64,000 nt of DNA from Sphingomonadaceae bacterium 3R27E2-A (GCA_005503165.1 SCNT01000018.1:25847-89846); one strand, 5' to 3'; positions 9,306 to 19,048 are shown, numbered from the stretch's first letter. Translations and numbers: made by a program. The notes: generated by a model not told the origin, from the letters alone.

Positions 9306-11339
9306 ATGTCCGAAGAAACCCCGATCAGCGTCACGATGGAGAAGGACGGCGAAGTCGCCATCGTCATCGTCAACAACCCGCCGGTCAACGCGCTGAGCTG
9401 GCACGTCCGCGAGGGCCTCGCCAATCACGTCGCCGCCGCGCTCGCCGACGACAGCGTCAAGGCGATCGTGCTGCGCTGCGACGGCAATACCTTCATCGCC
9501 GGCGCCGACATCAGCGAATTCGGCAAGGCGCCGCGCGGCCCCGATTTCAACGCGGTACTCAACAGTATCGAAGCCGCGACCAAGCCGGTCGTCGCCGCGA
9601 TCCACGGGACGGCCCTTGGAGGAGGCCTCGAGACCGCGCTCGTCTGCCATTATCGCGTCGCCGTCCCCTCGGCGAAGCTGGGCGTGCCCGAGGTCAAGCT
9701 CGGCCTGCTGCCCGGCGCGGGCGGCACCCAGCGCCTGCCGCGCGTCGTGGGCGTCGAAGCCGCCGCGACGATGGTGTCATCCGGCGATCCAGTCCCCGCG
9801 CCCAAGGCGAAGGATATGGGTCTGGTCGATGCGCTTGCCGGCGAGGATAGCCTTGCGGCCGACGCGATCGCCTTTGCCCGCGCAAAGATCGCCGACGGCC
9901 CCCGCCCGACGCGCGAACGCCCGGTGTTCGGCGACGTCGCGATCATCGAAAAGCTCAAGGCGGCCAACGCCAAGAAATGGCGCGGGTTCGACGCTCCCTA
10001 TGCAAACCTCGCCTGCGTCGAGGCCGCCACGCGGCTGCCCTTCGACGAAGGCCTCGCTTTCGAGCGGCAGGAATTCACCAAGCTGATGTTCGGCAGCCAG
10101 TCGGCGGCGCAGCGCCACATCTTCTTCGCCGAGCGCCAGGCCGCGAAGATCGACGGCCTGCCCAAGGACACCGCGCTGCGCGACATCAAGACGGTCGGCG
10201 TGATCGGCGCCGGCACGATGGGCGGCGGCATTTCCATGAACTTCCTCCAGAAGGGCATCCCGGTGACCATCGTCGAGATGCAGCAGGAAGCGCTCGACCG
10301 CGGCACCGGCGTGATCCGCAAGAATTATGAGGCGTCGGCCGCCAAGGGCCGCTTCAAGCCCGAGCAGGTCGAGCAGATGATGGGGCTGCTCACCCCGACG
10401 CTCAATATCGAGGATCTGGCCGACTGCGACCTGATCATCGAGGCGGTGTATGAGAATATGGACGTAAAGAAGGAAATCTTCGCGAAGCTCGACAAGATCG
10501 CCAAGCCCGGCGCGATCCTCGCGTCGAACACCTCCTATCTCGACATCGACGAGATCGCGACCGCGACCAACCGCCCCGGCGACGTGCTCGGCATGCATTT
10601 CTTCTCGCCCGCGAACGTCATGAAGCTGCTCGAAGTGGTGCGCGGCGACAAGACCGCGCCCGACGCGCTGGCCACTGCCATGTCCATTGGCAAGAAGATC
10701 GGCAAGGTCGCGGTGGTCGCGGGCGTCTGCGACGGCTTCATCGGCAACCGCATGCTCAAACCCCGCCAGGTCGAGGCGATGAACCTGCTGATGGAAGGCG
10801 CGACGCCGCAGCAGATCGACAAGGTCCATGTCGATTTCGGGATGCCGATGGGGCCGTTCCAGATGAGCGACCTTGCCGGCGTCGACATCGGCTGGCACCG
10901 CGACCCGACGCGCATAGAATCGATCCGCGACGCGCTCGCCGCCAAGGGCCGCTGGGGGCAGAAGACCGGCAAGGGCTTCTACGACTATGACGAGAAGCGC
11001 AATCCGTCGCCCAGCGCCGAGGTCGCCGAGATCATCGAGGACTTCCGCCAGCGCTCGAACAAGGCGAAGCGCGAGATCAGCGACCAGGAAATCATCGAGC
11101 GCACGCTCTACCCGATGGTCAACGAGGGCGCGCTGATCCTGACCGAAGGCAAGGCGCAGCGCGCGTCGGACATCGATGTCGTGTGGATCTATGGCTATGG
11201 CTGGCCGGTCTATCGCGGCGGGCCGATGTTCTGGGCGGGGCTGGAAGGCACCGACAAGATCGTCGCGGCGCTCGAGAAGCATGGTTTTGCGGTGGCGCCG
11301 CTGCTCAAGGAAAAGGCCGAGGCGAAGAGCGGGTTCTAA
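9306..11339 (+). CDS. Fused enoyl-CoA hydratase/3-hydroxyacyl-CoA dehydrogenase (FadB/FadJ or peroxisomal bifunctional type)
   Basis: Protein of 677 residues. The N-terminal crotonase domain has [10 protein letters not shown] as oxyanion loop, GGGLETAL and [14 protein letters not shown], carrying the two catalytic Glu. The NAD-binding domain starts near residue 298 with [12 protein letters not shown], followed by [12 protein letters not shown] and [15 protein letters not shown] with its His, and the two C-terminal HCDH domains reach VYRGGPMFW. It performs the hydration and second oxidation of beta-oxidation. AAGGAG precedes the ATG at 9306. It is the last gene before a strong terminator, so the operon ends here. 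Confidence 0.95.
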   Translation: MSEETPISVTMEKDGEVAIVIVNNPPVNALSWHVREGLANHVAAALADDSVKAIVLRCDGNTFIAGADISEFGKAPRGPDFNAVLNSIEAATKPVVAAIHGTALGGGLETALVCHYRVAVPSAKLGVPEVKLGLLPGAGGTQRLPRVVGVEAAATMVSSGDPVPAPKAKDMGLVDALAGEDSLAADAIAFARAKIADGPRPTRERPVFGDVAIIEKLKAANAKKWRGFDAPYANLACVEAATRLPFDEGLAFERQEFTKLMFGSQSAAQRHIFFAERQAAKIDGLPKDTALRDIKTVGVIGAGTMGGGISMNFLQKGIPVTIVEMQQEALDRGTGVIRKNYEASAAKGRFKPEQVEQMMGLLTPTLNIEDLADCDLIIEAVYENMDVKKEIFAKLDKIAKPGAILASNTSYLDIDEIATATNRPGDVLGMHFFSPANVMKLLEVVRGDKTAPDALATAMSIGKKIGKVAVVAGVCDGFIGNRMLKPRQVEAMNLLMEGATPQQIDKVHVDFGMPMGPFQMSDLAGVDIGWHRDPTRIESIRDALAAKGRWGQKTGKGFYDYDEKRNPSPSAEVAEIIEDFRQRSNKAKREISDQEIIERTLYPMVNEGALILTEGKAQRASDIDVVWIYGYGWPVYRGGPMFWAGLEGTDKIVAALEKHGFAVAPLLKEKAEAKSGF

Positions 11340-11363
11340 CCCTCGTCTCGGAAAGAACAGGAG

Positions 11364-11404
11364 GGCCGCCTGTCCCACGCTGGGGCGGGCGGCCTTTTCT
11401 TTTC
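11364..11404 (+). terminator. Rho-independent terminator of the catabolic operon
   Basis: A 13-bp stem (11364-11376 with 11382-11394, including G-U pairs), 5-nt loop and TTTTCTTTT tail, 24 bases after the fused beta-oxidation gene. Confidence 0.85.
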
Positions 11405-11483
11405 CCGCGACGCGCGGCTACGATACCGTGCGAAGCAGGATTCAAGGTTAAAGTCGTGGCAACCTCTGCCGTTAGGGCGGAGC

Positions 11484-11720
11484 ATGAACGCCATGTCCTT
11501 GCTCGCCCTCCTGCTGCTCACCGGAAGCACCACTGCCTCGGCCCCGGCCGCGGCGCCGCAGGCGAGTGCGGTGGGTCTTGCCCGCGCGCGGATCATCGCG
11601 CCGGCGGAAGTGCGACGGGTCGACGGGCGGCTGGAAATCCGCACCGGCGACCGAAAGGCGCCGACGCAGGTGCAACGCACCGACCGCAAGGACGGCGGCG
11701 AGACGGCGGATTTTTACTGA
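11484..11720 (+). CDS. Small secreted hypothetical protein
   Basis: Seventy-eight residues, not recognised. A leucine-rich hydrophobic start (about residues 4-14) followed by an Ala/Ser/Pro-rich stretch suggests a signal peptide cut near residue 20-25; the mature part is basic and Arg-rich with IIAPAEVRRVDG. The codon use is typical of the region, with G/C at third positions. It stands alone between a terminator and an inverted repeat. GGCGGAGC upstream of the ATG could serve as ribosome binding site. It may be a real but narrowly distributed gene. Confidence 0.5.
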   Translation: MNAMSLLALLLLTGSTTASAPAAAPQASAVGLARARIIAPAEVRRVDGRLEIRTGDRKAPTQVQRTDRKDGGETADFY

Positions 11721-11725
11721 CAGAG

Positions 11726-11803
11726 CGTCGCCCCCGCGAAGGCGGGGGCCGTCAGCAAAGTAGCACTGGGCCCATAACGGCCCCCGCCTTCGCGGGGGCG
11801 ACG
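11726..11803. repeat. Perfect long inverted repeat acting as a bidirectional terminator
   Basis: Two 25-nt arms, 11726-11750 and 11779-11803, are exact reverse complements, each containing CCCCCGCGAAGGCGGGGG, itself a hairpin. The 28-nt spacer is unrelated. It lies between the converging small secreted protein and mmsB genes. Such GCCCCCGCGAAGGCGGGGGC units are dispersed in many sphingomonad genomes, though this is the only copy in the window. Confidence 0.8.
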
Positions 11804-11804
11804 A

Positions 11805-12680
11805 TTATTTCTGCAATGTCTGGATGATCGCCGAAAAGTCGCGGCCGTCCTCGTCGGCCTCGACGAACGCCTCATAAAGCTCGCGCGCCTTCGATCCCAT
11901 CGGGACGTCGGCATCGACGCTCGCCGCCGCCTCCATCGCGAGGCGCAAATCCTTGAGCATCAGCGCCGCGGCGAACCCGCCTTTATACTCATTGTCGGCA
12001 GGGGTGACCGGACCCACGCCGGGGAGCGGCGCATAGCTCGTCAGCGACCAGCATTGCCCCGACGACACGCTGGCGATGTCGAAGAATTTCTGCGGATCGA
12101 GCCCGAGCTTCTGCGCCAGCGCGAGCGTCTCGCAGGTCGCGATCATCGAGGCGCCGAGCAGCATGTTGTTGCAGATCTTCGCGCCTTGTCCGGCGCCCGC
12201 GTCGCCGGCGTGGATCACCGCCTTGCCCATCGCGGCGAGGATCGGTTCGGCGCGCGCGAAGCCCGCGTCGGTGCCGCCGACCATGAAGGTGAGCGTGCCC
12301 GCATTGGCGGCCGCGATACCGCCCGACACCGGCGCATCGACCGCGACGAGGCCCTTGGCGGTCGCGGCCGCGATGTTCGAGCGCGCGGTCGCGACGTCGA
12401 TCGTCGAGCAGTCGAGCAGCAGCGTTCCGGGTGCGGCGTTCGGAAAGACGTCGCCTTCATAGACGCCCGCGACATGCTTGCCCGCGGGGAGCATGGTCAC
12501 GACCGCTTCGGCATCGCTGACGGCTTCGGCGGCCGACGCAGCGCGCTTGCAGCCCGCCTCGACCGCGCGCGCGAGCGCCTCTTCGCTGAGATCGAAGGCG
12601 CGGACTTCGTGGCCCGCCTTGGCGAGGTTCGCGGCCATCCCGCCGCCCATATTGCCGAGTCCGATAAAGGCAATTTTCAT
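11805..12680 (-). CDS. mmsB: 3-hydroxyisobutyrate dehydrogenase
   Basis: NAD-linked beta-hydroxyacid dehydrogenase of 291 residues that converts 3-hydroxyisobutyrate to methylmalonate semialdehyde in valine breakdown. GLGNMGGGMAANL is at the N-terminus, DAPVSGG (substrate loop) near 115 and GQGAKICNNML (catalytic Lys) near 170. The ATG at 12680 overlaps the stop of the small membrane protein gene upstream (ATGA); the long N-terminal extension open in the frame is not family-like. It is the last gene of the valine cluster and reads into the inverted repeat, which would stop transcription. Confidence 0.93.
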   Translation of the reverse strand: MKIAFIGLGNMGGGMAANLAKAGHEVRAFDLSEEALARAVEAGCKRAASAAEAVSDAEAVVTMLPAGKHVAGVYEGDVFPNAAPGTLLLDCSTIDVATARSNIAAATAKGLVAVDAPVSGGIAAANAGTLTFMVGGTDAGFARAEPILAAMGKAVIHAGDAGAGQGAKICNNMLLGASMIATCETLALAQKLGLDPQKFFDIASVSSGQCWSLTSYAPLPGVGPVTPADNEYKGGFAAALMLKDLRLAMEAAASVDADVPMGSKARELYEAFVEADEDGRDFSAIIQTLQK

Positions 12681-13027
12681 GTCACGGCATCCTTCGCATG
12701 ACGCCCGAGCAATATGGCGGAGGTCATGCCGCGATGCTTCCAGGCCAGATAGGTCAGATAGGGCAGCAGGAAACCCGCGCCGCCAAAAAACGCGGCCACT
12801 GCCAGGGCGATGCCAGCAGCGGAGAAGCCATTGCGCCACGCGGTCCAGCTTGCCGACAGAAACAGCATCATCATGAAATCAAGGTTGAACTGACCCGGCC
12901 ATGTCCACCGCGCGATGTCGCCAAAGAAATAGGGGAAAAGATTGATCCCATATTCGGCAACGACCGTGGCGGTATAGAACAGCAGGACGCCCCACAGGAC
13001 CACCAGAACCAGATAGAATGGCCGCAT
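12677..13027 (-). CDS. Small membrane protein of unknown function in the valine operon
   Basis: One hundred sixteen residues, not recognised with certainty. It has three hydrophobic segments (about residues 4-24, 47-65, 72-97) with an aromatic-rich loop GINLFPYFFGDIARWTWPGQ between the first two. The stop codon overlaps the mmsB start, and the enoyl-CoA hydratase gene ends 1 base before this gene begins, so it is a true operon member. A role in transport or membrane anchoring for valine catabolism is only a guess from position. Confidence 0.75.
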   Translation of the reverse strand: MRPFYLVLVVLWGVLLFYTATVVAEYGINLFPYFFGDIARWTWPGQFNLDFMMMLFLSASWTAWRNGFSAAGIALAVAAFFGGAGFLLPYLTYLAWKHRGMTSAILLGRHAKDAVT

Positions 13028-13028
13028 C

Positions 13029-13811
13029 CTATCGCCCCTTCCACACGCCTTCGCGCTTTTCGATGAAGGCGGCCATGCCTTCGGCCTTGTCCTCGGTCGC
13101 GGCGAGGATCTGGAACAGGCGGCGTTCGTAGATCAACCCCTGATCGAGCGAGGTCTCGAACGCGGCGTTGACCATGTCCTTGTTCACCATCGCGGCCATC
13201 GGCGGCATCGACGCGATCAGGGTGGCGGTCTTCACCGCTTCGTCGACGAGGCTTTCGTGCGGCACGACGCGCGCCACGAGACCCGAGCGCTCGGCTTCGG
13301 CGGCGTCCATCATCCGGCCGGTCAGGCACATTTCCATCGCCTTCGCCTTGCCGACCGCGCGGGTCAGCCGCTGCGACCCGCCCATGCCGGGGGCGACGCC
13401 GAGCTTGATTTCGGGCTGGCCGAATTTCGCTTTCTCGCTGGCGATGATGAAATCGGCCATCATCGCAAGCTCGCAGCCGCCGCCGAGCGCGAAGCCGCCC
13501 ACCGCAGCGATCCACGGCTTGCGGACCTTTTTCACGAAGTCGCTCGTCCATTTCGAGAAGAAATCCTCGAGGTAGAAATCGGCCGCCGGCTTGTCGGCCA
13601 TTTCCTTGATGTCGGCCCCCGCGGCGAACGCCTTGTCGCCCGAACCGGTGAGCACGGCGCAGCGCTGGCTGTCGTCGGCTTCGAAGGCGGCGAAGGCCGC
13701 GATCAGGTCGTCGAGCACGCCCGAGTTCAGCGCATTGAGCGCCTGCGGGCGGTTGAGGGTGACGAGCGTGACGGCGCCGCGCTGTTCGACGAGGAGGGTT
13801 TCGTAGGTCAT
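13029..13811 (-). CDS. Enoyl-CoA hydratase of the valine pathway (methacrylyl-CoA hydratase likely)
   Basis: Crotonase of 260 residues. [10 protein letters not shown] (oxyanion loop) and both catalytic glutamates, Glu114 in GGCELAMM and Glu134 in GQPEIKLG, are present. It adds water to an enoyl-CoA; next to the 3-hydroxyisobutyryl-CoA hydrolase and isobutyryl-CoA dehydrogenase genes its substrate is probably methacrylyl-CoA, though short straight enoyl-CoAs are also usual for this class. Start ATG at 13811 overlaps the stop of the hydrolase gene (ATGA). Confidence 0.92.
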   Translation of the reverse strand: MTYETLLVEQRGAVTLVTLNRPQALNALNSGVLDDLIAAFAAFEADDSQRCAVLTGSGDKAFAAGADIKEMADKPAADFYLEDFFSKWTSDFVKKVRKPWIAAVGGFALGGGCELAMMADFIIASEKAKFGQPEIKLGVAPGMGGSQRLTRAVGKAKAMEMCLTGRMMDAAEAERSGLVARVVPHESLVDEAVKTATLIASMPPMAAMVNKDMVNAAFETSLDQGLIYERRLFQILAATEDKAEGMAAFIEKREGVWKGR

Positions 13812-14854
13812 AGGGGTTTCCATTCTTCCTGAGCGGGCAGCGGCGCGAAGATTGCGGCGATCAGGTCGTCGCCTACCCCTTCGGCCGTCGCCGGATTCCA
13901 TTGCGGCGCATTGTCCTTTTCGACGATCACCGCGCGCACGCCCTCGGCGAAGTCGGGACGCGTCAGCACGCGGCTGCCGATGCGGTACTCCATGACCATG
14001 TTGGCGGCGAAATCGGGCAGTGACAGGCTGTCGGCGAGCTGGCGGAGCGCGACCTTGCAGGTCTGCGGACTTTTGGTGCGAAGCGCGGCGAGTTCCTTTG
14101 CCGCCCATTCGCCGGGATCGGCTTCCAGCGCGGCGAGGATGTCCTCGAGCTTGTCCGACGCGAAAAGGCGGTTGATGTCGGCGATATGCGCGAGGATCTT
14201 CGCCTCGGGCGGGGTGACCGACAATTCGCCGAGGATGCCGCCGATGCGGTCGGGGTGCTCGGCGATGCGCGCCTTCGCCTCGGTCAGCTTGTCCGACGGG
14301 AGATAATGGGTGGCGAGGCCGAGGGCCAAGCACTCCGCCCCGTCGAGCCGCGCGCCGGTGAGCGCGAGGAAGGGGCCGACGCGGCCTTCGAGCCGCGAAA
14401 GATACCAGCCGCCGCCGACGTCGGGGAACAGGCCGATCCCCGTTTCGGGCATGGCGAGGCGCGTGTTCTCGGTTGCGACGCGATAGCGGGCGGGGAGCGA
14501 AATGCCGACCCCGCCGCCCATGGTGATGCCGTCCATGAAGGCGACCACCGGCTTGGCGTAAGTGAAGAGAAGGTGGTTGAGCTGATATTCGTCGTGGAAG
14601 AAACGGCGGCCGGAAGCGCCGTCGTCGGTCAGCGCCGAACCCCGCAGGAAGGCGATGTCGCCCCCGGCGCAGAAGCCGCGCCCCTCGCTATGGTCGATCA
14701 GCACCGCCTGCACCGCGGCGTCATCGCGCCACGCGACAAGCGCATCGGTCATGGCGTGGACCATGCCCAAGTTGAGCGCATGGATCGCCTTGGGGCGGTT
14801 GAGCGACAGGCGGCCGGTGGCGCCCTCGGTCGAAATGAGAATATCTTCGGTCAT
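13808..14854 (-). CDS. 3-hydroxyisobutyryl-CoA hydrolase
   Basis: Crotonase-fold thioesterase of 348 residues, the length usual for HIBCH and longer than hydratases. [10 protein letters not shown] near 61-70, [18 protein letters not shown] near 112-129 and [15 protein letters not shown] with Glu137 are HIBCH signatures; the first hydratase Glu is replaced by Gly in GGGVGIS. It frees 3-hydroxyisobutyrate from CoA so that mmsB can oxidise it. Translationally coupled to the hydratase gene downstream, and separated from the acyl-CoA dehydrogenase gene upstream by a repeat. Confidence 0.92.
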   Translation of the reverse strand: MTEDILISTEGATGRLSLNRPKAIHALNLGMVHAMTDALVAWRDDAAVQAVLIDHSEGRGFCAGGDIAFLRGSALTDDGASGRRFFHDEYQLNHLLFTYAKPVVAFMDGITMGGGVGISLPARYRVATENTRLAMPETGIGLFPDVGGGWYLSRLEGRVGPFLALTGARLDGAECLALGLATHYLPSDKLTEAKARIAEHPDRIGGILGELSVTPPEAKILAHIADINRLFASDKLEDILAALEADPGEWAAKELAALRTKSPQTCKVALRQLADSLSLPDFAANMVMEYRIGSRVLTRPDFAEGVRAVIVEKDNAPQWNPATAEGVGDDLIAAIFAPLPAQEEWKPL

Positions 14855-14865
14855 TCACCCTCACA

Positions 14866-15035
14866 AACCTTCTCCCGTCGGGAGAAGGATATCGAAGCCT
14901 TGCCGCTGAAAGCGGTTAGGCGGAGTTGGATGAGGGGATCCGCCGTCGCTTTCGCCCGCGGCCTTTGAACCCCTAACCCAGCTACGCCCCGGATCAAGTC
15001 CGGGGCTGCGCAACCCTCTCCCGACGGGAGAGAGG
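14866..15035. repeat. Intergenic palindromic repeat inside the valine cluster
   Basis: Two near-perfect 21-nt palindromes bound the element: CCTTCTCCCG T CGGGAGAAGG (14868-14888) and CCTCTCCCG A CGGGAGAGAGG (15015-15035). A third hairpin, GCCCCGGA TCAAG TCCGGGGC (14986-15006), lies inside. It fills the gap between the isobutyryl-CoA dehydrogenase gene and the hydrolase gene. These hairpins could stabilise mRNA ends or cause partial termination; none has a T-run. Confidence 0.75.
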
Positions 15036-15042
15036 AAATATC

Positions 15043-16194
15043 TTACTGCCGCAACAAATCCCGTCCGACGATCATCCGCATGACCTGGTTGGTGCCTTCG
15101 AGGATCGAATGGACGCGCAGGTCGCGCCAGAAACGCTCGATCGGATAGTCGCGCAGATAACCGTAGCCGCCGAACAATTGCAGCGCGTCGTTGACGATCT
15201 TGCTGCCATTATCGGTCGCGAGGCGTTTGGCCATCGCCGAGAAGCGCGACTTGTCGGGCGCGTTCGCGGTGACCTTCGCCGCCGCCATATAGAGCAGCGC
15301 GCGCGACGCTTCGAGGTCGGTCGCCATGTCGGCGAGGGTGAACTGGGTGTTCTGGAAATCGGCGATCGGCTGGCCGAACTGCTGGCGGTCCCTGGTGTAG
15401 GCGATCGCCTCGTCGAGGCAGCGCTGCGCCCCGCCCAAGGAACAGGCACCGATGTTGAGGCGGCCGCCGTCGAGCCCCGCCATCGCGAAGCGGAAGCCGT
15501 CGCCTTCGGCGCCGACGAGATTTTCGACCGGCACGCGGCAATCCTCAAAGATAACCTGCGCGGTGGGCGAGGCGTTCCAGCCGAGCTTCTTTTCGGGCGC
15601 GCCGAAGCTCAGGCCCGGGGTGTCCTTTTCGATGACGAGGCAGCTGATCCCCTTCGACTTCTCCTCGCCGGTGCGGACCATGCAGACATAGATGTCATTA
15701 TAGCCGGCGCCCGAAATGAACTGCTTGGTGCCGTTCAGCACATAATGGTCGCCGTCCTTCTTCGCGGTCGTCTTCAGCGCCGCGGCGTCCGACCCCGAAC
15801 CCGGTTCGGTGAGGCAATAGCTCGCGATCTTCTCCATGCTGACGAGGCTCGGCAGGAAGCGCGCCTTGACCTCGGCGCCGCCGAAGCGGTCGATCATCCA
15901 GGTCGCCATATTGTGGATCGAGACATAGGCGGAGGTAGCGGGGCAGCCATAGGCCATCGCCTCCATGATCAGCGCCGCTTCCAGCCGGCCGAGCCCGATG
16001 CCGCCCGATTCTTCGGCCACGTAAATCGCGCCAAAGCCGAGCTCCCCCGCGGCCTTCCACACCTCGACGGGGTAATGACTTTTCTCGTCCCATTCGGCGG
16101 CGAAGGGCGTGATGCGATCGGCGGTGAACTTGCGCGCCATGTCCTGGATGGCGAGCTGGTCGTCGGTAAGCTGGAACTGGTCGGTCATGGTCAT
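15043..16194 (-). CDS. Isobutyryl-CoA dehydrogenase (acyl-CoA dehydrogenase family)
   Basis: FAD flavoprotein of 383 residues resembling ACAD8 and short-chain acyl-CoA dehydrogenases. YCLTEPGSGSDAAALKT is the FAD/substrate loop, FGGYGYLRDYPIERFWRDLRVHSILEGTNQ ends in the catalytic Glu near residue 366. The start is ATG at 16194, overlapping the RidA-like gene's stop (ATGA); a second ATG lies two codons in. The valine gene context supports isobutyryl-CoA as substrate. Confidence 0.9.
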   Translation of the reverse strand: MTMTDQFQLTDDQLAIQDMARKFTADRITPFAAEWDEKSHYPVEVWKAAGELGFGAIYVAEESGGIGLGRLEAALIMEAMAYGCPATSAYVSIHNMATWMIDRFGGAEVKARFLPSLVSMEKIASYCLTEPGSGSDAAALKTTAKKDGDHYVLNGTKQFISGAGYNDIYVCMVRTGEEKSKGISCLVIEKDTPGLSFGAPEKKLGWNASPTAQVIFEDCRVPVENLVGAEGDGFRFAMAGLDGGRLNIGACSLGGAQRCLDEAIAYTRDRQQFGQPIADFQNTQFTLADMATDLEASRALLYMAAAKVTANAPDKSRFSAMAKRLATDNGSKIVNDALQLFGGYGYLRDYPIERFWRDLRVHSILEGTNQVMRMIVGRDLLRQ

Positions 16195-16604
16195 TTCTCG
16201 ATGAGGATGGCTTCGGCTTCGATTTCGACTTTCCACTCGGGGCGGATCAGCGCGGGGATGACGAGCATCGTCGACGCCGGGCGGATGGCGCCGAACATCG
16301 CGCCATGCGCACGGCCGACGAGGTCGGCGTCGGCCGGGTCGGTGATATACATGCGCGTGCGCACGACGTCGGCGGGCGAACCGCCGAGCGCTTCCAACGA
16401 TTCGCGGATGATCGTCAGGCAGCGCGCCGCCTGCGCCCCCGCGTCGCCGGGGGTCGACGACCCGTCGGGCTCGATCGGCGCGCAACCGGCGACGTCGATG
16501 CGATTGCCGACGCGCACCGCGCGGCTGTAGCCGTAGACGGGCTCGAAAGGCGACGCCGAGCTGTGGTTGCGACGTCCCCCCGTCGCCGCGACCTTGTCAG
16601 CCAC
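16191..16604 (-). CDS. RidA/YjgF/YER057c family protein
   Basis: One hundred thirty-seven residues. The family C-terminal pattern VRTRMYITDPADADLVGRAHGAMF followed by IRPASTMLVIPAL and a Glu in KVEIEAEAI is clear; the Arg of the carboxylate-binding site is in VRTRMYI. RidA proteins hydrolyse reactive enamine/imine intermediates made by PLP enzymes during amino-acid breakdown, which fits a place ahead of the valine genes, coupled by ATGA to the acyl-CoA dehydrogenase gene. Its N-terminal part, with YSRAVRVGNRIDVAGCAP, lacks the usual TNAPxAIGPYSQ start, so it belongs to a divergent subgroup. Confidence 0.88.
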   Translation of the reverse strand: MADKVAATGGRRNHSSASPFEPVYGYSRAVRVGNRIDVAGCAPIEPDGSSTPGDAGAQAARCLTIIRESLEALGGSPADVVRTRMYITDPADADLVGRAHGAMFGAIRPASTMLVIPALIRPEWKVEIEAEAILIEK

Positions 16605-16905
16605 AGCTGACCCGTTCGATCTTCATCGCGCCATCGTAGGAGACGGTGAGCCGGTCGGGGCGGAAATCCATCGTCACCGCCATGCCCGGGGCGACCCAGC
16701 GCAGGGTGCGTGCGCCGGTGGCGCGGAGCAGCGCAGCGCCGGTCTCGGCACTCGCGGTCTGGCCGACGAAGCTCTGCCCGGCATCGCCGTTGCAGGCGGC
16801 CTCGGCGGGCGGGGGCAGCGGTGCGGGTTCGGCGCCGCCGTCCATCGTCGAACAGGCGGCGAGCGGCAGCAGCGCTGCGGCGGCGATCCAGCGAAACTCC
16901 ATCAT
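16597..16905 (-). CDS. Lipoprotein with I78-type peptidase inhibitor domain
   Basis: One hundred two residues. A lipoprotein signal ends in LPLAAC (Cys18), followed by a Pro-rich linker and an I78 inhibitor-like domain: a Cys, then FVGQTASAETGAALLRATGARTLRWVAPGMAVTMDFRPDRL. The family folds as a potato-inhibitor-like small protein and would guard the envelope against serine proteases. Overlaps the RidA-like gene start by 8 nt, so it may lead that transcript. Confidence 0.8.
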   Translation of the reverse strand: MMEFRWIAAAALLPLAACSTMDGGAEPAPLPPPAEAACNGDAGQSFVGQTASAETGAALLRATGARTLRWVAPGMAVTMDFRPDRLTVSYDGAMKIERVSCG

Positions 16906-16923
16906 CTGTCTCCCTTGTCCAAA

Positions 16924-17478
16924 TCAGGCGGCGCAGCGCGTATAGCGCATCGCATTGGCCGCGGCACCATCACCATAGTCGCGGCGCACCAGCGTCTTGC
17001 CGCTGTCAGCGATGCTGAGCACCATCAGCCGGTCCCAGTCCATGCCCTCGCCGCTGAACTTGTAATCGGCGACGATGCGATTCGCACTGCGTTCGCGCAC
17101 CCGCGCGAGCTCACCGTGCGATTCATGGAAGCGCAGGTTCGCGGCGTCGATCACCAGCGCGGTAAGATCGGTGCCCGGGCGCTTGGGGCAATCGCTTGCG
17201 TCGATCGCCCAGCGGCCCTGGATCGCGGCGGGGATCGCCTTGTCGCCGGTGCCGATACCGGCCTCGACGGCGGCGGGGGGGTTGACCGCGGGGTCGGGTT
17301 TATAGTCTTCGGACGGGATGGGCGCCGGCCCGTCGGGCGGCGGCGCCGCGCGCGTTTCGGTCGAGGCGGGCCCGACGCTGGCCTTTTCCCCGGGCGCGGC
17401 CTTGTCTGTCGTGTCGCCGCAGGCGGCGAGCAGCAGCGCACCTCCCGACAGCAACAGGGGAAACAGGGTGCGGGTCAT
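16924..17478 (-). CDS. Hypothetical lipoprotein
   Basis: One hundred eighty-four residues. The signal peptide ends in LLLAAC (Cys20); a Thr/Ala/Pro-rich linker follows, then a globular part (about 95-184) with IQGRWAIDASDCPKRPGTD and YKFSGEGMDWDRL that I recognise as a common sphingomonad lipoprotein without known function. The ATG at 17478 follows GAAGGAGAAAG and gives a clean signal peptide; an upstream in-frame ATG does not. It lies between mmsA and the I78 lipoprotein gene, all leftward. Confidence 0.8.
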   Translation of the reverse strand: MTRTLFPLLLSGGALLLAACGDTTDKAAPGEKASVGPASTETRAAPPPDGPAPIPSEDYKPDPAVNPPAAVEAGIGTGDKAIPAAIQGRWAIDASDCPKRPGTDLTALVIDAANLRFHESHGELARVRERSANRIVADYKFSGEGMDWDRLMVLSIADSGKTLVRRDYGDGAAANAMRYTRCAA

Positions 17479-17542
17479 CGTCTTTCTCCTTCGAGAAGCG
17501 AAATGCCCGATGACCCAAGCCGGTTTCATCCCGCCTGCCCGG

Positions 17543-19048
17543 TCAACCCATCGTCGGAATGACGAAGGCGTTGCCGGCGTCGCCAACCCCACCCGCCACG
17601 CCGTCGGGCCAGCGCGCGGTGATCGTCTTGACCTTGGTCCAGAATTTCACCCCTTCCATGCCGTGCTGGTTGGTGTCGCCGAAGGCCGAACGCTTCCAGC
17701 CCCCGAACGTATGATAAGCGACGGGTACGGGGATCGGCACGTTGATGCCGACCATGCCGACATTGACCTGCGCGGCGAATTCGCGCGCGGCGTGGCCGTT
17801 GCGCGTGAAGATCGCGACGCCATTGCCATATTGGTGCTTCGAAGGCAGCGACAGTGCGGTTTCGAAGTCGGGGGCGCGGACGATCTGCAGCACCGGGCCG
17901 AAAATCTCTTCCTTGTACGATTCCATGTCGGTGGTGACATGGTCGAACAGCGTCGGGCCGATGAAGAAACCCTTCTCGTGTCCCTGCAGGCTGAAGCCGC
18001 GGCCGTCGATCACCAGTTCGGCGCCCTCGTCGGCGCATTTCGCGATCCAGCCCTCGACCTTTTCCTTGTGCGCCTGCGTCACCACGGGGCCGTAATGCGC
18101 TTCGGCGTCGGTCGACACGCCGACACGCAGCGCTTCGATTGCGGGGATCAGCTTGGCCTTCAGCCGCTCGGCGGTCTCGTCTCCGACGGGGACCACCACG
18201 GGCAGCGCCATGCAGCGTTCGCCCGCCGAGCCGAAGGCGGCACCGGCGAGGTCATTGACCACCTGGTCGAGATCGGCGTCGGGCATGACGATGCCATGAT
18301 TCTTCGCGCCGCCCATCGCCTGCACGCGCTTGCCGTTGGCGACGCCGCGGTTGTAGACATAATGCGCGATGTCCGACGAGCCGACGAAGCTGACCGCGCC
18401 GATGTCGGGGTGGTCGAGGATCGCATCGACCATTTCCTTGTCGCCATGCACGACCTGGCAGATGCCTTCGGGAAGACCCGCTTCGAGGAAGAGTTCGGCG
18501 AGGCGCACCGGAACGCTGGGGTCGCGCTCGCTGGGCTTGATCAGGAAGGCGTTGCCGGTCGCGATCGCGACGCCCGACATCCACAGCGGGATCATCGCGG
18601 GGAAGTTGAACGGGGTGATGCCCGCGCCGATGCCGATCGGCTGGCGCATCGAATAGACGTCGATGCCGGGGCCCGCGCCCTGCGTATATTCGCCCTTCAG
18701 CACATGCGGGATGCCGCAGCAGAATTCGATGACTTCGAGCCCGCGCTGGATGTCGCCCTTGGCGTCGGCGATCACCTTGCCATGCTCGGAGCTGAGCAGA
18801 TGCGCAAGTTCCTCCATATGGGCTTCGACGAGGCGCTTGAATTCGAACATCACGCGCGCGCGGCGCTGGGGGTTGGTCGCGGCCCAGGCGGGCTGCGCCG
18901 CCTTCGCCGCAGCGACCGCCTTTTCGAGGAGGGCCGCGTCGCCGAGCGCGACCTCGGCTTGCACATTGCCGTTGTTGGGATCGAAGATCGGGCTGGTGCG
19001 GCCAGAGCTATTGGTGCCGCCGACGATGAGATGGTCGATCTGTCGCAT
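17543..19048 (-). CDS. mmsA: CoA-acylating methylmalonate-semialdehyde dehydrogenase
   Basis: Aldehyde dehydrogenase of 501 residues that turns methylmalonate semialdehyde into propionyl-CoA in valine breakdown, also malonate semialdehyde into acetyl-CoA. The catalytic Cys lies in SAGERCMALPV (about residue 282), the MMSDH-specific signature; TPFNFPAMIPLW and FVGSSDIAHYVYNRG form the NAD and CoA sites. It is the first gene of the leftward valine cluster and is divergent from a LysR gene whose intergenic region contains several dyads. Confidence 0.96.
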   Translation of the reverse strand: MRQIDHLIVGGTNSSGRTSPIFDPNNGNVQAEVALGDAALLEKAVAAAKAAQPAWAATNPQRRARVMFEFKRLVEAHMEELAHLLSSEHGKVIADAKGDIQRGLEVIEFCCGIPHVLKGEYTQGAGPGIDVYSMRQPIGIGAGITPFNFPAMIPLWMSGVAIATGNAFLIKPSERDPSVPVRLAELFLEAGLPEGICQVVHGDKEMVDAILDHPDIGAVSFVGSSDIAHYVYNRGVANGKRVQAMGGAKNHGIVMPDADLDQVVNDLAGAAFGSAGERCMALPVVVPVGDETAERLKAKLIPAIEALRVGVSTDAEAHYGPVVTQAHKEKVEGWIAKCADEGAELVIDGRGFSLQGHEKGFFIGPTLFDHVTTDMESYKEEIFGPVLQIVRAPDFETALSLPSKHQYGNGVAIFTRNGHAAREFAAQVNVGMVGINVPIPVPVAYHTFGGWKRSAFGDTNQHGMEGVKFWTKVKTITARWPDGVAGGVGDAGNAFVIPTMG

